64,000 nt of DNA, taken from the NCBI RefSeq assembly GCF_000482245.1, contig NZ_AWNH01000036.1, positions 1 to 64,000 on the forward strand, in the 5' to 3' direction. Of the stretch, positions 18,248 to 26,918 are shown piece after piece. The notes below the pieces were generated by a model, which saw nothing but the letters and a program-made list of their open reading frames with translations, made no database searches and was not told the DNA's origin. The translations under genes were made by a program, and so were the position numbers. Source of the stretch: Leptolyngbya sp. Heron Island J. Lineage in GTDB: Bacteria; Cyanobacteriota; Cyanobacteriia; Phormidesmidales; Phormidesmidaceae. Each line of letters begins with the position of its first letter. Positions within the stretch are counted from its first letter, which is position 1.

Positions 18248-18469
18248 AGGGATGTCTGTTCTTAACTACACGACTCGTTTGAGGTCAATCTTACTGTATC
18301 CAATGTCGCCCAAGTGGTCGGTCACCAGGACTGTCTATTGGCCAGTCTAGTTCCTACGTAGAATCGCTAGGTTAACACTGTCCATCTGCCGATTGACTGA
18401 TTCCCCGCTCGTGTCGAGGGTATGGGGCATTGAGACCAATGCAAGCATAACTGCTCTGGGGACTGCCAC

Positions 18470-20410
18470 ATGAACCTGATGCAATTACTGGGTGTTAAAT
18501 CCAAACAAACACTTGGAGGCCGCTACAAACTGATCCAACCTTTGGGTCAGGGAGGTTTTGGCCATACCTTTTTGGCGACCGACTTACATTTGCCCGATCA
18601 TCCCACCTGTGTGATTAAGCAGCTTAAGCCTCATCTGCAGGATACTGCCAGCTTAAACACCGCCAGACGGTTGTTTGAAACCGAAGCCCGAGTGCTTTAT
18701 CAGCTGGGGGAGCATGACCAGATTCCACGGTTGTTGGCCCACTTTGAAGATGGTCAAGAATTTTATCTGGCCCAGGAGCTGATTGAAGGGGACTCGCTGT
18801 CTGATGTGATCCGCTCGGGACAGCTCTGGTCGGAAGCCAGGGTGCGGCACTTGCTGACTGAGATTCTGACACCGCTGGCGTTTGTCCATGAGCAGGGGGT
18901 GATTCATCGGGATTTGAAGCCGTCTAATTTGATTCATCGACGGGCGGATGGTCATATGGTGCTGATTGACTTTGGGGCAGTGAAGCAAGTCAGCGAAAAC
19001 CGTAACAACGGTGAGGTCACTCGGACGATTTCTATTGGCACTCAGGGGTATATGCCCAATGAACAACTGGCGGGCAACCCCTGGTTTAGCAGCGATATTT
19101 ATGCTGCGGGTATGATTGCTCTCCAGGCGTTGACGGGCACATCCCCCCATTTGCTAAAGCGTGATGTTCGCACCAGTGAGGTGCTTTGGCAAAGCCCGGA
19201 TTTGGAGCTTAGCGACGGCTTCCAGACGGTGCTGTCTCGTATGGTGCGCTATGACTATCGCGATCGCTATGCCACGGCAGCGGATGTGTTAGCCGCTCTG
19301 CAGTCATTGCCAGCCATAGCGAGTGAACCCATTGCCACCAGATCCACGAGCTTGCCAACCCAGGTGGTTGCCCCGGCCAGCCCCTCCCAAAATGAACCCT
19401 CCCAACATGAAATTGATACAGCCCCGTTGCCCTCCTCCCCAACGGTAGCGGCGGAAAAATTGGGGCTGCCGGTGGTGACCCAGTCTCTGCAGACCCTGAC
19501 TAAAGCCACAGCGGCTGTGCCCTCCATGCTGGCCCACAACCGGCGCTCACTTTTAGGATTGAGTGTTGTGACTGTGGTGGCCCTGGGGCTGGTGCGCAAT
19601 AGCCAAACATCGGCCAACCTGTTTTCTCAGCCTGCAGCCATCCCAAACGTAGAACTGTCTTCATCTGAGTCGGCCAATACCACCACCACGCCAGCGGCAG
19701 ACAGTGCGCCTGAACCGACAGCAGCAGCGCCACCCACTGAAACGTCGGCTGAACCAACCTCCGAAACATCGACTGAATCACCCACCGCAACGCCCGCTGA
19801 ACCATCGGCGACTAATGCCCCGCCCACTGCTGCTGCTCCCAAACCCAATGTGGATGAGCTATTGGCTAAAGCTGATCAACTGCGCGATCGCAACCAGTAC
19901 CAGGAGGCCATCCAGACCTACACCCAACTGCTGGAACAAAACCCGGACCAGGTGGCAGGTCATTGGGGTCAGTGCTATAGCCTGAACCAGCTGCATAACT
20001 ATGGTCAGGCCATTGCCGCTTGCGATCGCGCCCTGGCCATCGCACCTGACAACCCCCAGGCCCTGTGGAGTAAAGGCTATGCCCTGGAACAACAGGGACA
20101 ACCCCAGGCGGCGCTAGCACTCTATGACCAAACCCTGGCACTAGACCCGGACTACACCGAAGCCTGGAATAATCGCGGTGGCATTTTGCTCAAACAGCAG
20201 CGATTCCAGGAGGCATTTGACGCCTTTGATCATGCCCGTAAGCTGGACCCAGACTTTGCCCAGGCTTGGAGTAATCGCGGGGCAGCCCTGTGGGGGCTGA
20301 GGCGGTTTGACGATGCGATCTCGTCCATTGACAAAGCCATTGAACTACAGCCAGACTATCCAGAAGCTCAGGCCCTACGAGAACAAATTCGTCAGAAGTT
20401 AGGTCGCTAA
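18470..20410 (+). CDS. Ser/Thr protein kinase with TPR repeats
   Basis: 646 aa. The kinase domain (residues 16–285) has LGQGGFGHTF, CVIKQLKP, HRDLKPSN, LIDFGAVKQ and SIGTQGYMPNEQ, all intact. A Pro/Ser linker contains a hydrophobic stretch (RSLLGLSVVTVVALGLV, about 363–380) that may cross the membrane. A long Thr/Pro/Ala/Glu-rich spacer follows, and then at least four TPR units (about 465–640: LLAKADQLRDRNQYQEAIQ, GKGYALEQQGQPQAALALYD-type, WNNRGGILLKQQRFQEAFDA, WSNRGAALWGLRRFDDAISS). The TPRs probably bind partner proteins. A GGGGA ribosome site lies 9 bp before the ATG. Paralogous to the kinase at 11041. Confidence 0.93.
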   Translation: MNLMQLLGVKSKQTLGGRYKLIQPLGQGGFGHTFLATDLHLPDHPTCVIKQLKPHLQDTASLNTARRLFETEARVLYQLGEHDQIPRLLAHFEDGQEFYLAQELIEGDSLSDVIRSGQLWSEARVRHLLTEILTPLAFVHEQGVIHRDLKPSNLIHRRADGHMVLIDFGAVKQVSENRNNGEVTRTISIGTQGYMPNEQLAGNPWFSSDIYAAGMIALQALTGTSPHLLKRDVRTSEVLWQSPDLELSDGFQTVLSRMVRYDYRDRYATAADVLAALQSLPAIASEPIATRSTSLPTQVVAPASPSQNEPSQHEIDTAPLPSSPTVAAEKLGLPVVTQSLQTLTKATAAVPSMLAHNRRSLLGLSVVTVVALGLVRNSQTSANLFSQPAAIPNVELSSSESANTTTTPAADSAPEPTAAAPPTETSAEPTSETSTESPTATPAEPSATNAPPTAAAPKPNVDELLAKADQLRDRNQYQEAIQTYTQLLEQNPDQVAGHWGQCYSLNQLHNYGQAIAACDRALAIAPDNPQALWSKGYALEQQGQPQAALALYDQTLALDPDYTEAWNNRGGILLKQQRFQEAFDAFDHARKLDPDFAQAWSNRGAALWGLRRFDDAISSIDKAIELQPDYPEAQALREQIRQKLGR

Positions 20411-20550
20411 GTGGAGCTCGTTTTTTTGTGCAGTCCCCTGATGTGACTCTAGGACCTGTTCAGGTGAGATGGCCTCTTTGAGTCTAAGTATCAGCAGCTA
20501 AATCACTGTATCCTGTAGGTCATCATGAATCTTGTAACGCGCTAGATCCT

Positions 20551-21471
20551 GTGACTAACCACCGAACCCTAGCCATCGACTTTACTCAAGAGACATCTGT
20601 ACTTGATGTTTATCCTGATAAACCACTGCTTTCTAGCAAAGATTTATCTTGGCAAGGAATTCATCTTGGCTATTACTGTCAACCGCCTCACGAGACGCCA
20701 GAGTATCGGCCAAAGCAGTGTTTGATCAGCATCCATCTCGGTCAGCCACTGACCCTACAGCAGGCCTGGAAAAACGGGCTCGCTACTAACGAATTTCAAA
20801 CCTACGGTAGCGTTAGCATTTATCCAACTACTCATTCACTCAAAGAAACTTGGAACGCGGATGCAGAATATGTTGAGATTTACCTAACCCCTACACTGTT
20901 TTCGCAAATTGCCTATGAATCGCTCGATGCAGATCGTTTAGAAATTCTGCCTCAACCTAATATCCGAGATCCACTTATTCAACAGCTTGGTCTCTCGCTC
21001 AAAACGGAGCTAGAAAGTCGGCACATTGATACATCAGTCATAGAAGCTAACAAGACTCGCCTGTTAGCTGAGTCCATTTCCTCAGTCCTGGCCATTCATT
21101 TGATCAAGACGTACTCGTCACAACTGCCGGTGATCCGAGACTATTCAGATGGGTTGCCCAAACATAAGCTGCAGCTTGCGGTCGACTATATTTATACACA
21201 CCTAGCGACAGATATCTCTCTCGACGAGCTGTCTCAAACGGTCGGTATGAGTATGCACCATTTCTCCAGGTTGTTTAAGCAGTCATTAGGGTGCTCTCCC
21301 TATCAGTACGTTTTAAGGTGTCGCGTTGAGCGGGCCAAGCGGCTGTTACTCCAAAGGAAGCTAAGCATTGCAGATGTTGCGCTGGCAGTTGGGTTCTCTA
21401 GCCAGAGTCACTTGACACAGCACTTTAGACGTCAAGTTGGCGTTACACCGAAGCGGTTTCTCAAGCAATAG
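20551..21471 (+). CDS. AraC-family transcriptional regulator
   Basis: 306 aa. The N-terminal part (about 1–190) is a poorly conserved sensing domain. The C-terminal 100 residues hold two helix-turn-helix motifs: DISLDELSQTVGMSMHHFSR, followed by LFKQSLGCSPYQYV, and LSIADVALAVGFSSQSHL, followed by HFRRQVGVTPKRFL. The start is GTG 20551, since the ATG at 20525 runs into a stop. It lies 99 bp upstream of a MATE exporter on the same strand, with a perfect palindrome in between, so it probably controls that exporter. Confidence 0.9.
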   Translation: MTNHRTLAIDFTQETSVLDVYPDKPLLSSKDLSWQGIHLGYYCQPPHETPEYRPKQCLISIHLGQPLTLQQAWKNGLATNEFQTYGSVSIYPTTHSLKETWNADAEYVEIYLTPTLFSQIAYESLDADRLEILPQPNIRDPLIQQLGLSLKTELESRHIDTSVIEANKTRLLAESISSVLAIHLIKTYSSQLPVIRDYSDGLPKHKLQLAVDYIYTHLATDISLDELSQTVGMSMHHFSRLFKQSLGCSPYQYVLRCRVERAKRLLLQRKLSIADVALAVGFSSQSHLTQHFRRQVGVTPKRFLKQ

Positions 21472-21520
21472 CAAGAACCTGATAAAAAGCGCGAAGAGCT
21501 GATATACCTGTATTTTTAAG

Positions 21521-21558
21521 GTTCGTATCTTAAAGACACGCCATATTTAGATACGAAC
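21521..21558 (+). promoter_or_regulatory. Inverted repeat before MATE gene, candidate operator
   Basis: GTTCGTATCT (21521–21530) and AGATACGAAC (21549–21558), a perfect 10-bp inverted repeat with an 18-bp spacer, ending 12 bp before the MATE start codon. It could be the AraC regulator's operator or an mRNA hairpin that masks the ribosome site. It lacks a T-run and is not a normal terminator. Confidence 0.5.
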
Positions 21559-21570
21559 TTTAGAGACATC

Positions 21571-22950
21571 GTGACTATTCTTTTATCTTCTTCGGTTCGG
21601 GCTGAAGTGCGATCGCTATTTAAGCTGGCCATTCCCCTCGTGAGTGCCCAAATGGCCCAGGCTGCAACTGGCTTCGTCGATACTGTGATGATGGGCCATT
21701 TGGGATGGAAAGTTTTAGCGGCGGGCGGACTTGCCTCTTTCACCTTTCAAGTGGTTCTCAACACACTCAGCGGCGTTGTCATGGGGGTAAGCCCACTAGT
21801 GGCTGAAGCCTATGGTGCAGGTTGCAAAGCTCGGATAGAGCAGGTAACGAGACAGGGGCTTTGGTTGACAGCAGGTGTATCGGTTTTAGCGATGTGGACA
21901 CTCTCCCAGGCCAACACCCTCATGTTATGGCTAGGACAAACACCAGAGACAGTCACCTTAGCAAGTCGCTACCTCGACTTTATTTTGTGGGGTCTGTTTC
22001 CTGCCGTTGGTTTTGCGATGCTCAGAGGCGTGGTATCCGGACTGTCCCAAGCTCGCATGATTATGTTCATCGTGATCGGCGGGACGCTCTTCAACATTAT
22101 GGCCAACTATGTTCTAGGCTTTGGCAAGTTCGGCTTTCCACGGATGGAACTAGCCGGATTAGCCCTAGCGAGTGCGCTCTCCTGGTGGGGTATGTTTGCT
22201 GCGCTGATCATCTATCTGCTCAAGCATCCAGAGCTAAAAGCCTACCGTTTATTTCAAAAATGGTATCGCCTGAGAGTAGATCTGTTGAAAGTGCTGATAG
22301 TTGTTGGAGCACCCATTGGCATCTCTATCTTTTTTGAGTATGGTCTAGTTCTAGCAATAACTTACCTGATGGGAATTCTGGGTACTGATGTTTTAGCCGC
22401 CCATCAGATTGCGCTGCAGACGGGGCTGATGGTTTTCATGATTCCGCTGGGTATGTCATTTGCGACAACTGCTCGGGTCGGTCAGTGGTTTGGTCGTCGC
22501 GATCTAAAGGGAACCGAGCGAGCGGAGCGCACTAGCATTGGCATTATCCTTGTCACAGCAGTCTTAGTGGCCAGTGTCTTAATGATCTTTCGTGAACAGA
22601 TCGTAGGACTCTACATAGACATTAGCGAGCCTGAGAACAGAGACGTTCTCCGACTAGCGGTGCCGATGCTCATGGTAGTGGCCATTGGTCATATCTTTGA
22701 CGCCGTGCAAAAGACCACATTAGGAGCGCTCTATGGCCTTCAAGATACTCGTATTCCAGCAATAGTCGGTATCGCTGCGTTTTTAGGCGTTGGCTTACTG
22801 AGCGGCTATGGGTTGGGCTTTATCGTTGGCTTCGGTGGTGTGGGTCTGTGGAGCGGCTACTACTTAGGTAGTGTCACGGCTGCTGCGATCTATATCTGGC
22901 GCTTTAAGCGATTAGTTACTGAAAAAGCTGGTAAGACCACTGTTGCTTAA
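21571..22950 (+). CDS. MATE-family multidrug/toxin exporter
   Basis: 459 aa with twelve predicted membrane helices in two similar halves. Motifs include PLVSAQMAQAATGFVDTVMMGHLG at the N-terminus (quoted in two parts, PLVSAQMAQAATGFV and DTVMMGHLG) and LAAHQIALQTGLMVFMIPLG in the second half, both characteristic of the NorM/DinF type. It exports cationic drugs or metabolites across the inner membrane in exchange for Na+ or H+. The start GTG 21571 lies just after a palindrome. Preceded by the AraC regulator, which suggests inducible export. Confidence 0.92.
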   Translation: MTILLSSSVRAEVRSLFKLAIPLVSAQMAQAATGFVDTVMMGHLGWKVLAAGGLASFTFQVVLNTLSGVVMGVSPLVAEAYGAGCKARIEQVTRQGLWLTAGVSVLAMWTLSQANTLMLWLGQTPETVTLASRYLDFILWGLFPAVGFAMLRGVVSGLSQARMIMFIVIGGTLFNIMANYVLGFGKFGFPRMELAGLALASALSWWGMFAALIIYLLKHPELKAYRLFQKWYRLRVDLLKVLIVVGAPIGISIFFEYGLVLAITYLMGILGTDVLAAHQIALQTGLMVFMIPLGMSFATTARVGQWFGRRDLKGTERAERTSIGIILVTAVLVASVLMIFREQIVGLYIDISEPENRDVLRLAVPMLMVVAIGHIFDAVQKTTLGALYGLQDTRIPAIVGIAAFLGVGLLSGYGLGFIVGFGGVGLWSGYYLGSVTAAAIYIWRFKRLVTEKAGKTTVA

Positions 22951-22993
22951 GGAAACAACATTAAAGAGCCTAGAATTCCATATTAAAGAGATA

Positions 22994-23040
22994 GCAGATA
23001 GTTTGAAGCGTATAGTAGTGGTACGTTTCAAACTATCTGC
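22994..23040. repeat. 19-bp perfect-stem hairpin downstream of MATE gene
   Basis: GCAGATAGTTTGAAGCGTA (22994–23012) pairs with TACGTTTCAAACTATCTGC (23022–23040) with a single G·U pair and a 9-nt loop. The stem is long for a terminator and no T-run follows, so it may be a transcription-end structure or a miniature repeat. Confidence 0.55.
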
Positions 23041-23135
23041 AATAAATTGTACGTTGACTAGACACCAGCAGCCTGCATTAGATGCATGAGTACACCTAAT
23101 GCAGGACGACCCGCCATACCCCCTAGAAAACTTTC

Positions 23136-23354
23136 CTAAAACTGAGCCCTATTACCAGCGCCATAGGTAGAGGCCAGCAGATCAAAGATCTGATCAAGCT
23201 GCTCCAGGCTAATCAACCCATCCTGCCATAGGACTATGGGAAAGAGACTGGTATCTTGATCGCTTTGTTGTAATGCTGATGCGATAGATTTCTCTGGCAC
23301 AGCAAGTTCATCCCGTAAAAACTTGAGCAACCGGGTATTCGGAAATATCTTCAT
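23136..23354 (-). CDS. DUF2949-family small protein
   Basis: 72 aa from ATG 23354, which has an AGAGGA ribosome site 9 bp upstream; a longer in-frame reading starting at 23390 would overlap the previous gene. The pattern MKIFPNTRLLKFLRDELAVP, then SIASALQQSDQD and FPIVLWQDGLISLEQLDQIFDLL, matches the cyanobacterial DUF2949 family, whose function is unknown. Its start overlaps the stop of the DUF1830 gene (ATGA), a sign of translational coupling. Confidence 0.8.
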   Translation of the reverse strand: MKIFPNTRLLKFLRDELAVPEKSIASALQQSDQDTSLFPIVLWQDGLISLEQLDQIFDLLASTYGAGNRAQF

Positions 23355-23661
23355 CGGCTGTGATCCTCTTGATGTGCTACACGATGACAAGGAATCTTGT
23401 CAGACAAAATTGAGCTAATCGGAGAGCCCGTATGAATTTCTAAGTGATCGTTTCGATCAGCTTCAAAGATAAGCCTGGCCTGAGGCATGATCATTCGTTC
23501 GAGAAAATTACTAGAGACATCTGCCACCCGAACAATCTGAAACCGTGTACTGGTGTTAACGTAGCAGCATTGAATTCGGTGATTAAACTGAGGCTGTGCC
23601 TGCTGTTGGCAAGATGATTTTAAAACGGTGGAGTTGAGTTGTTTTTTTGAATTACGTTCAT
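23351..23661 (-). CDS. DUF1830-family protein, frameshifted near its start
   Basis: The minus strand from about 23565 to 23351 encodes IQCCYVNTSTRFQIVRVADV, then SSNFLERMIMPQARLIFEA and LEIHTGSPISSILSDKIPC. This is the core of the cyanobacterial DUF1830 family, and it stops with TGA overlapping the next gene's ATG. The frame has no ATG/GTG/TTG upstream of the core. An ATG at 23661–23659 begins a different frame that joins the core frame if the A7 run (plus strand T7 at 23642–23648) gains one base. This is either transcriptional/translational slippage, a young mutation or a sequencing error. Function of the family is unknown. Confidence 0.65.
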
Positions 23662-24139
23662 AATCTTCTGTGGGTTACTAATCATACTCCTCTTGCTGTC
23701 AGAGAGAACAACAAGTTCCCTACTGGCAACGAGAGCGCAATTTAGCAACCTCAGTGAGGTAATTAACGCTGACCATAGCTAGTGCCTAGCTACCAACGGA
23801 TTTACCCTAGCGGTAGGAGATGTGGATTGTATGTTGGTGGATTTTGATCAGCAGCTCCGCAATAACTTAGAAACAACACTTTTGTAGACCAAATAAGATA
23901 AGACGTATCCGTCATTATCTCAATGGCATCACTCCTCACACTGTCTATAGATGTTCCCGTGGCAGACTCTGTCAATAGAGTCGAGAACTCTACTTTAAAC
24001 AACACTGATGTTGTTTAAAGCGATAGTGACTACTTTACCAACAAATTCTTTGCTAACGTCAGGCGTCTATCATAAAGTTTTATAACGGATCGGTATATAC
24101 AACTCTCCATAGGATGTCTGTATTTCCCTAATAGGCTTT
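23662..24139. other. Non-coding region (478 bp)
   Basis: No gene supported. Contains the perfect hairpin at 23993–24020. The right end borders an IS630 remnant, so part of this DNA may be decayed insertion sequence. Confidence 0.4.
23993..24020. repeat. 12-bp perfect hairpin
   Basis: CTTTAAACAACA (23993–24004), loop CTGA, TGTTGTTTAAAG (24009–24020). AT-rich stem with no T-run beyond it. Could be a terminator-like element or a relic of the nearby insertion sequence. Confidence 0.45.
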
Positions 24140-24352
24140 ATGCGCTTGAAAGCGATAAGTGGGCACAACGCGGTCTTTCTGTTTGAGTTGCCGATCGCTT
24201 CGCCAGAACTCAATCTGATTACGATCCTTTGGCGCTTTATGCAGTATGAGTGGATCGAGATCATGGCCTATGAGAGCTGGCACAGTCTGAAAAATCACGT
24301 CGAAGCCATGCTCATAGGGTTGGGAAAAGACTGTGTCATTAAGTTTGCATGA
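24140..24352 (+). pseudogene. IS630-family transposase, C-terminal remnant
   Basis: A 70-codon frame reads FELPIASPELNLITILWRFM, then QYEWIEIMAYESWHSLKNHV and VIKFA. This is the C-terminal end of IS630-type DDE transposases (consensus LPPYSPELNPIEILWRFxKYEWI), including the last acidic residue of the DDE triad in the SPELN.I..LW motif. The N-terminal two thirds and the terminal repeats are missing, so the element is dead. Confidence 0.75.
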
Positions 24353-24369
24353 CTACTTAGCAAGTCGGT

Positions 24370-25002
24370 TTAATCTGGCTGAGCTAAGGGAGACTTACCG
24401 CCCACAGCACTGGTTGGCAGCACCCACAGCAAAGCAAAGCCAGTGATGATGCCATAGACGGCCCACCCTTTACTTTCCACAATGCCAATGAGTGTACTCG
24501 GGAGGGTTTGGCAAACGCTATGACAGATGAGCGCACTAACAGCGCCGTGAAGAGCAGCCCCCAGGCAGCTTGCCAACAGCCAGACACCAATAGTACGCAG
24601 CCGGTAGCGAGCATGGTAGCTCAGAATCATTCCCTGGGCGATGGCCATACAGATAATGTACATCGGCTGATTAATGAAATTTAGCCAGAAGATCTCCCCA
24701 GTGCTTGTTGCTGCTGACGACAAAACTCCAGGTATTATTGGTGACACCAAAATTCCTATCATGGTGCTGATGATCCAGCCCAAGGCACTGGCGACTGGCC
24801 AGAGGGTCCAGCGTAGTCCTTTAGCATTTAACCATCTGAATATCAGCCATTGTGACGTCCCCAGAATGGCTCCCGACAACAACAGCGTTGCCATAAACTG
24901 AGCCCCGTTATTTTCTAGAAATCCCACTAAAAATCCACCAATGGCATTAGCCAAAATCCAGGCTAAAAATAATTTTGTTTTTTGTGTGTGCCAGACGATC
25001 AT
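24370..25002 (-). CDS. Polytopic membrane protein of unknown function
   Basis: 210 aa from ATG 25002, which has AAGGAG about 10 bp upstream; the longer frame to 25080 has no such site. About five to six hydrophobic helices: FLAWILANAIGGFLVGFL, MATLLLSGAILGTSQWLI, WPVASALGWIISTMIGILV, MYIICMAIAQGMIL, VWLLASCLGAALHGAVSALI, WAVYGIITGFALLWVLP. The Trp-Leu...Gly pattern ('GTSQWLIFR', 'LGWIIS') is common in cyanobacterial integral membrane proteins without known role. Monocistronic or co-transcribed after the hydrolase. Confidence 0.75.
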   Translation of the reverse strand: MIVWHTQKTKLFLAWILANAIGGFLVGFLENNGAQFMATLLLSGAILGTSQWLIFRWLNAKGLRWTLWPVASALGWIISTMIGILVSPIIPGVLSSAATSTGEIFWLNFINQPMYIICMAIAQGMILSYHARYRLRTIGVWLLASCLGAALHGAVSALICHSVCQTLPSTLIGIVESKGWAVYGIITGFALLWVLPTSAVGGKSPLAQPD

Positions 25003-25122
25003 GCTGAACTGTCTCCTTATGTAGTTTTTTGTCGTTTTTTTCAAGACGGTGAGCGACTGTGCGATCGCAACTAACTGCAATGGTGAGAACCGGCAGTTGG
25101 CCGGCGCATTCTAAGAGATCTC

Positions 25123-25926
25123 TTAAAAATCTTTTCGTGGGGCACCCAAAAACTGGAGCACCTGAGTATTAAAATCTGTCGGATTCACCAGATTAGATGG
25201 ATCTATCGACTTTTCTAAGGTTACGAATGTAGCATTGGGTAAGGCATCGGCAATCTTTTGATTGATCCGAATAAAGGACGCTCCCAGATCAGCCCCAACC
25301 ATTACCAGGGCTGGGACAGTGACGGTTTTTAGCTGTTCTAAAACATCCACACGGTTTATGGCTTTTCTAGCCAAAATTAGCTGATTGAGGTCAGCATGCA
25401 AACAAACTTGACAAAAATAGTCTCGGGCAGTCTGGGTATGGTCAGCGCCATAGGTAGCGTCCATCATCTTGACCAACCATTGTTTTCCCAATAGTTTGAA
25501 TAGATTAAATCCAATGACTTGAGAGAGCCCCAACAGCTTTTCTGTCAGGGTACGCAGTTCTCCAAACGAGTCGGCAACAATGAGATTAGCAACGCGCTGG
25601 GGATACTGAGTGACAAATGATTGAGCAATCACACCACCCATGCTAACGCCCATGACTGTGCATGTTTCTATGGCGAGGTGGGTTAACAGCCAGTTAATTT
25701 GATTGTGCCAGTTAGATAGCTGTGGGGTCTTTAATTTAGACGATTGCCCATGGCCAAACAGGTCAGGTACAAGTAGATGAAACCCCGCATCTACATAGGT
25801 TTGCATTTGAGGTTGCCACATGGCATGGTCTGCACCGATGCCATGTAACAACAGTAGAGTTTCAGACGAACGATCGCCTAGTTCTATACAATAGGTTTTA
25901 CTATTGTCTGGGTTCTGGAATATCAC
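25123..25926 (-). CDS. Alpha/beta-hydrolase fold protein lacking the catalytic His
   Basis: 267 aa. The oxyanion HG is at LLLLHGIGADHAMW (about 24–37), the nucleophile elbow GVSMGG places Ser95, and the acid region VPALVMVGADL places Asp213. At the position where the family has GHxxNLExP with the catalytic histidine, this protein reads SIDPSNLVNP, so His is replaced by Asp242. It may be inactive as a hydrolase, use another base, or act as a binding protein. It has no signal peptide. It is divergent from the membrane protein at 26113, and the intergenic region carries a CCATGACAAAAGTCAT palindrome (reverse orientation). Confidence 0.88.
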   Translation of the reverse strand: MIFQNPDNSKTYCIELGDRSSETLLLLHGIGADHAMWQPQMQTYVDAGFHLLVPDLFGHGQSSKLKTPQLSNWHNQINWLLTHLAIETCTVMGVSMGGVIAQSFVTQYPQRVANLIVADSFGELRTLTEKLLGLSQVIGFNLFKLLGKQWLVKMMDATYGADHTQTARDYFCQVCLHADLNQLILARKAINRVDVLEQLKTVTVPALVMVGADLGASFIRINQKIADALPNATFVTLEKSIDPSNLVNPTDFNTQVLQFLGAPRKDF

Positions 25927-26040
25927 AATTAATGCCTTACGTAGAACTTTGAACCATAGCTCTCTTGAAGAAAGGGGCTAGAAACGTTAAGTGTCTTCTA
26001 GAGTGAAAATTAGTTCCATATCAAAAAGTCATGGCGACTA

Positions 26041-26056
26041 ATGACTTTTGTCATGG
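26041..26056 (-). promoter_or_regulatory. Shared palindrome, copy 1 (CCATGACAAAAGTCAT)
   Basis: ATGAC-TTTT-GTCAT, identical over 16 bp (as reverse complement) to copies at 32871–32886 and 34353–34368. Sits between divergent genes, 57 bp before the DUF5673-like gene and 115 bp before the hydrolase. Candidate operator. Confidence 0.6.
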
Positions 26057-26112
26057 GAATCTGAGGCTGGGGCTTTTAAGGTGGAAGTACTTGCCGATTT
26101 TAAAAAACTCCT

Positions 26113-26832
26113 ATGGCTTGGTTTTTTGGATATATCATTTTTATCGGTCTAGTTTTGGGGGCTGGCTACCTGATAGTAGCCAGAACAATGGGGCAACCCG
26201 TTGCCAAACGCAATATAGGCTATGCGTTGCCCTGGATGTTAGTCGGGCTGGCAATCGCCTTGATCCCTACCCTAGTCACCCTGGGAGGACCAACTATCTG
26301 GAACTCTTTCTACTTAACCTATGTGATTCTCACTGGCCTTTGGTTAATCAGCTGGCCCTTACGCAAACGCAAGGCAGGTGGGCTACTGCTCAATGCTGGC
26401 CGGACCTGGCACAATAAATGTCTGTTCTGGATTGGACTGGTCGAGGTGGTAGTTGCCGCAATTATTACCTGGATTTCATGGGTCTCGCTGACAGATTTTC
26501 CCAATGCTTCAAATACGGTTGTACACACATCTCTTAAAATTGCCTTTTGGTGGATGTTGGCTATTTTAATTGTCTCACTTGGTCTAAACAGACTTGAACT
26601 TAGAGAAAATGGCCTGTGCTTTTTATACAATTTTATTCCCTGGCAGCGCATGAAATCCTACGCTTGGGAGACAAACTATCCCAATACCTTAACCATTCGC
26701 TTGCAGCCCCGTATGGTTTTCTTACCTGGGATTATGAGCATTAGAGTCCCCGAAGCTCAGCGCGATCGCATCGATCAAATTCTCAAGGACTGTATCTCGT
26801 TCTCCCCACCTGATTCGTTGGCCCTTTCTTAA
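26113..26832 (+). CDS. Membrane protein with DUF5673-like C-terminus
   Basis: 239 aa. Helices lie at about residues 2–24, 37–60, 67–84, 107–130 and 143–160, and are followed by a cytosolic domain of about 75 aa reading RLELRENGLCFLYNFIPWQR, then WETNYPNTLTIRLQ. This is the pattern of DUF5673 ('universal-stress-like' PH-type domain, function unknown). No ribosome site is obvious before the ATG. Its promoter region holds copy 1 of the shared palindrome. Confidence 0.8.
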   Translation: MAWFFGYIIFIGLVLGAGYLIVARTMGQPVAKRNIGYALPWMLVGLAIALIPTLVTLGGPTIWNSFYLTYVILTGLWLISWPLRKRKAGGLLLNAGRTWHNKCLFWIGLVEVVVAAIITWISWVSLTDFPNASNTVVHTSLKIAFWWMLAILIVSLGLNRLELRENGLCFLYNFIPWQRMKSYAWETNYPNTLTIRLQPRMVFLPGIMSIRVPEAQRDRIDQILKDCISFSPPDSLALS

Positions 26833-26918
26833 CCCCTGATAACCCCTTAAAAGGTCAATGAGTATCATAGAAATCAGTCTCTAGAGACTAGTGTACAGCA
26901 AGTATTTAAGAGCACTCC

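Noticed and set aside
25112-25125. Palindrome TAAGAGATCTCTTA at the end of the hydrolase gene
   Set aside because: No loop and overlaps the stop codon; probably chance or a minor processing site.
26031-26417. 128-aa ORF overlapping the DUF5673-like gene in another frame
   Set aside because: Shadow of the membrane protein frame starting at 26113.
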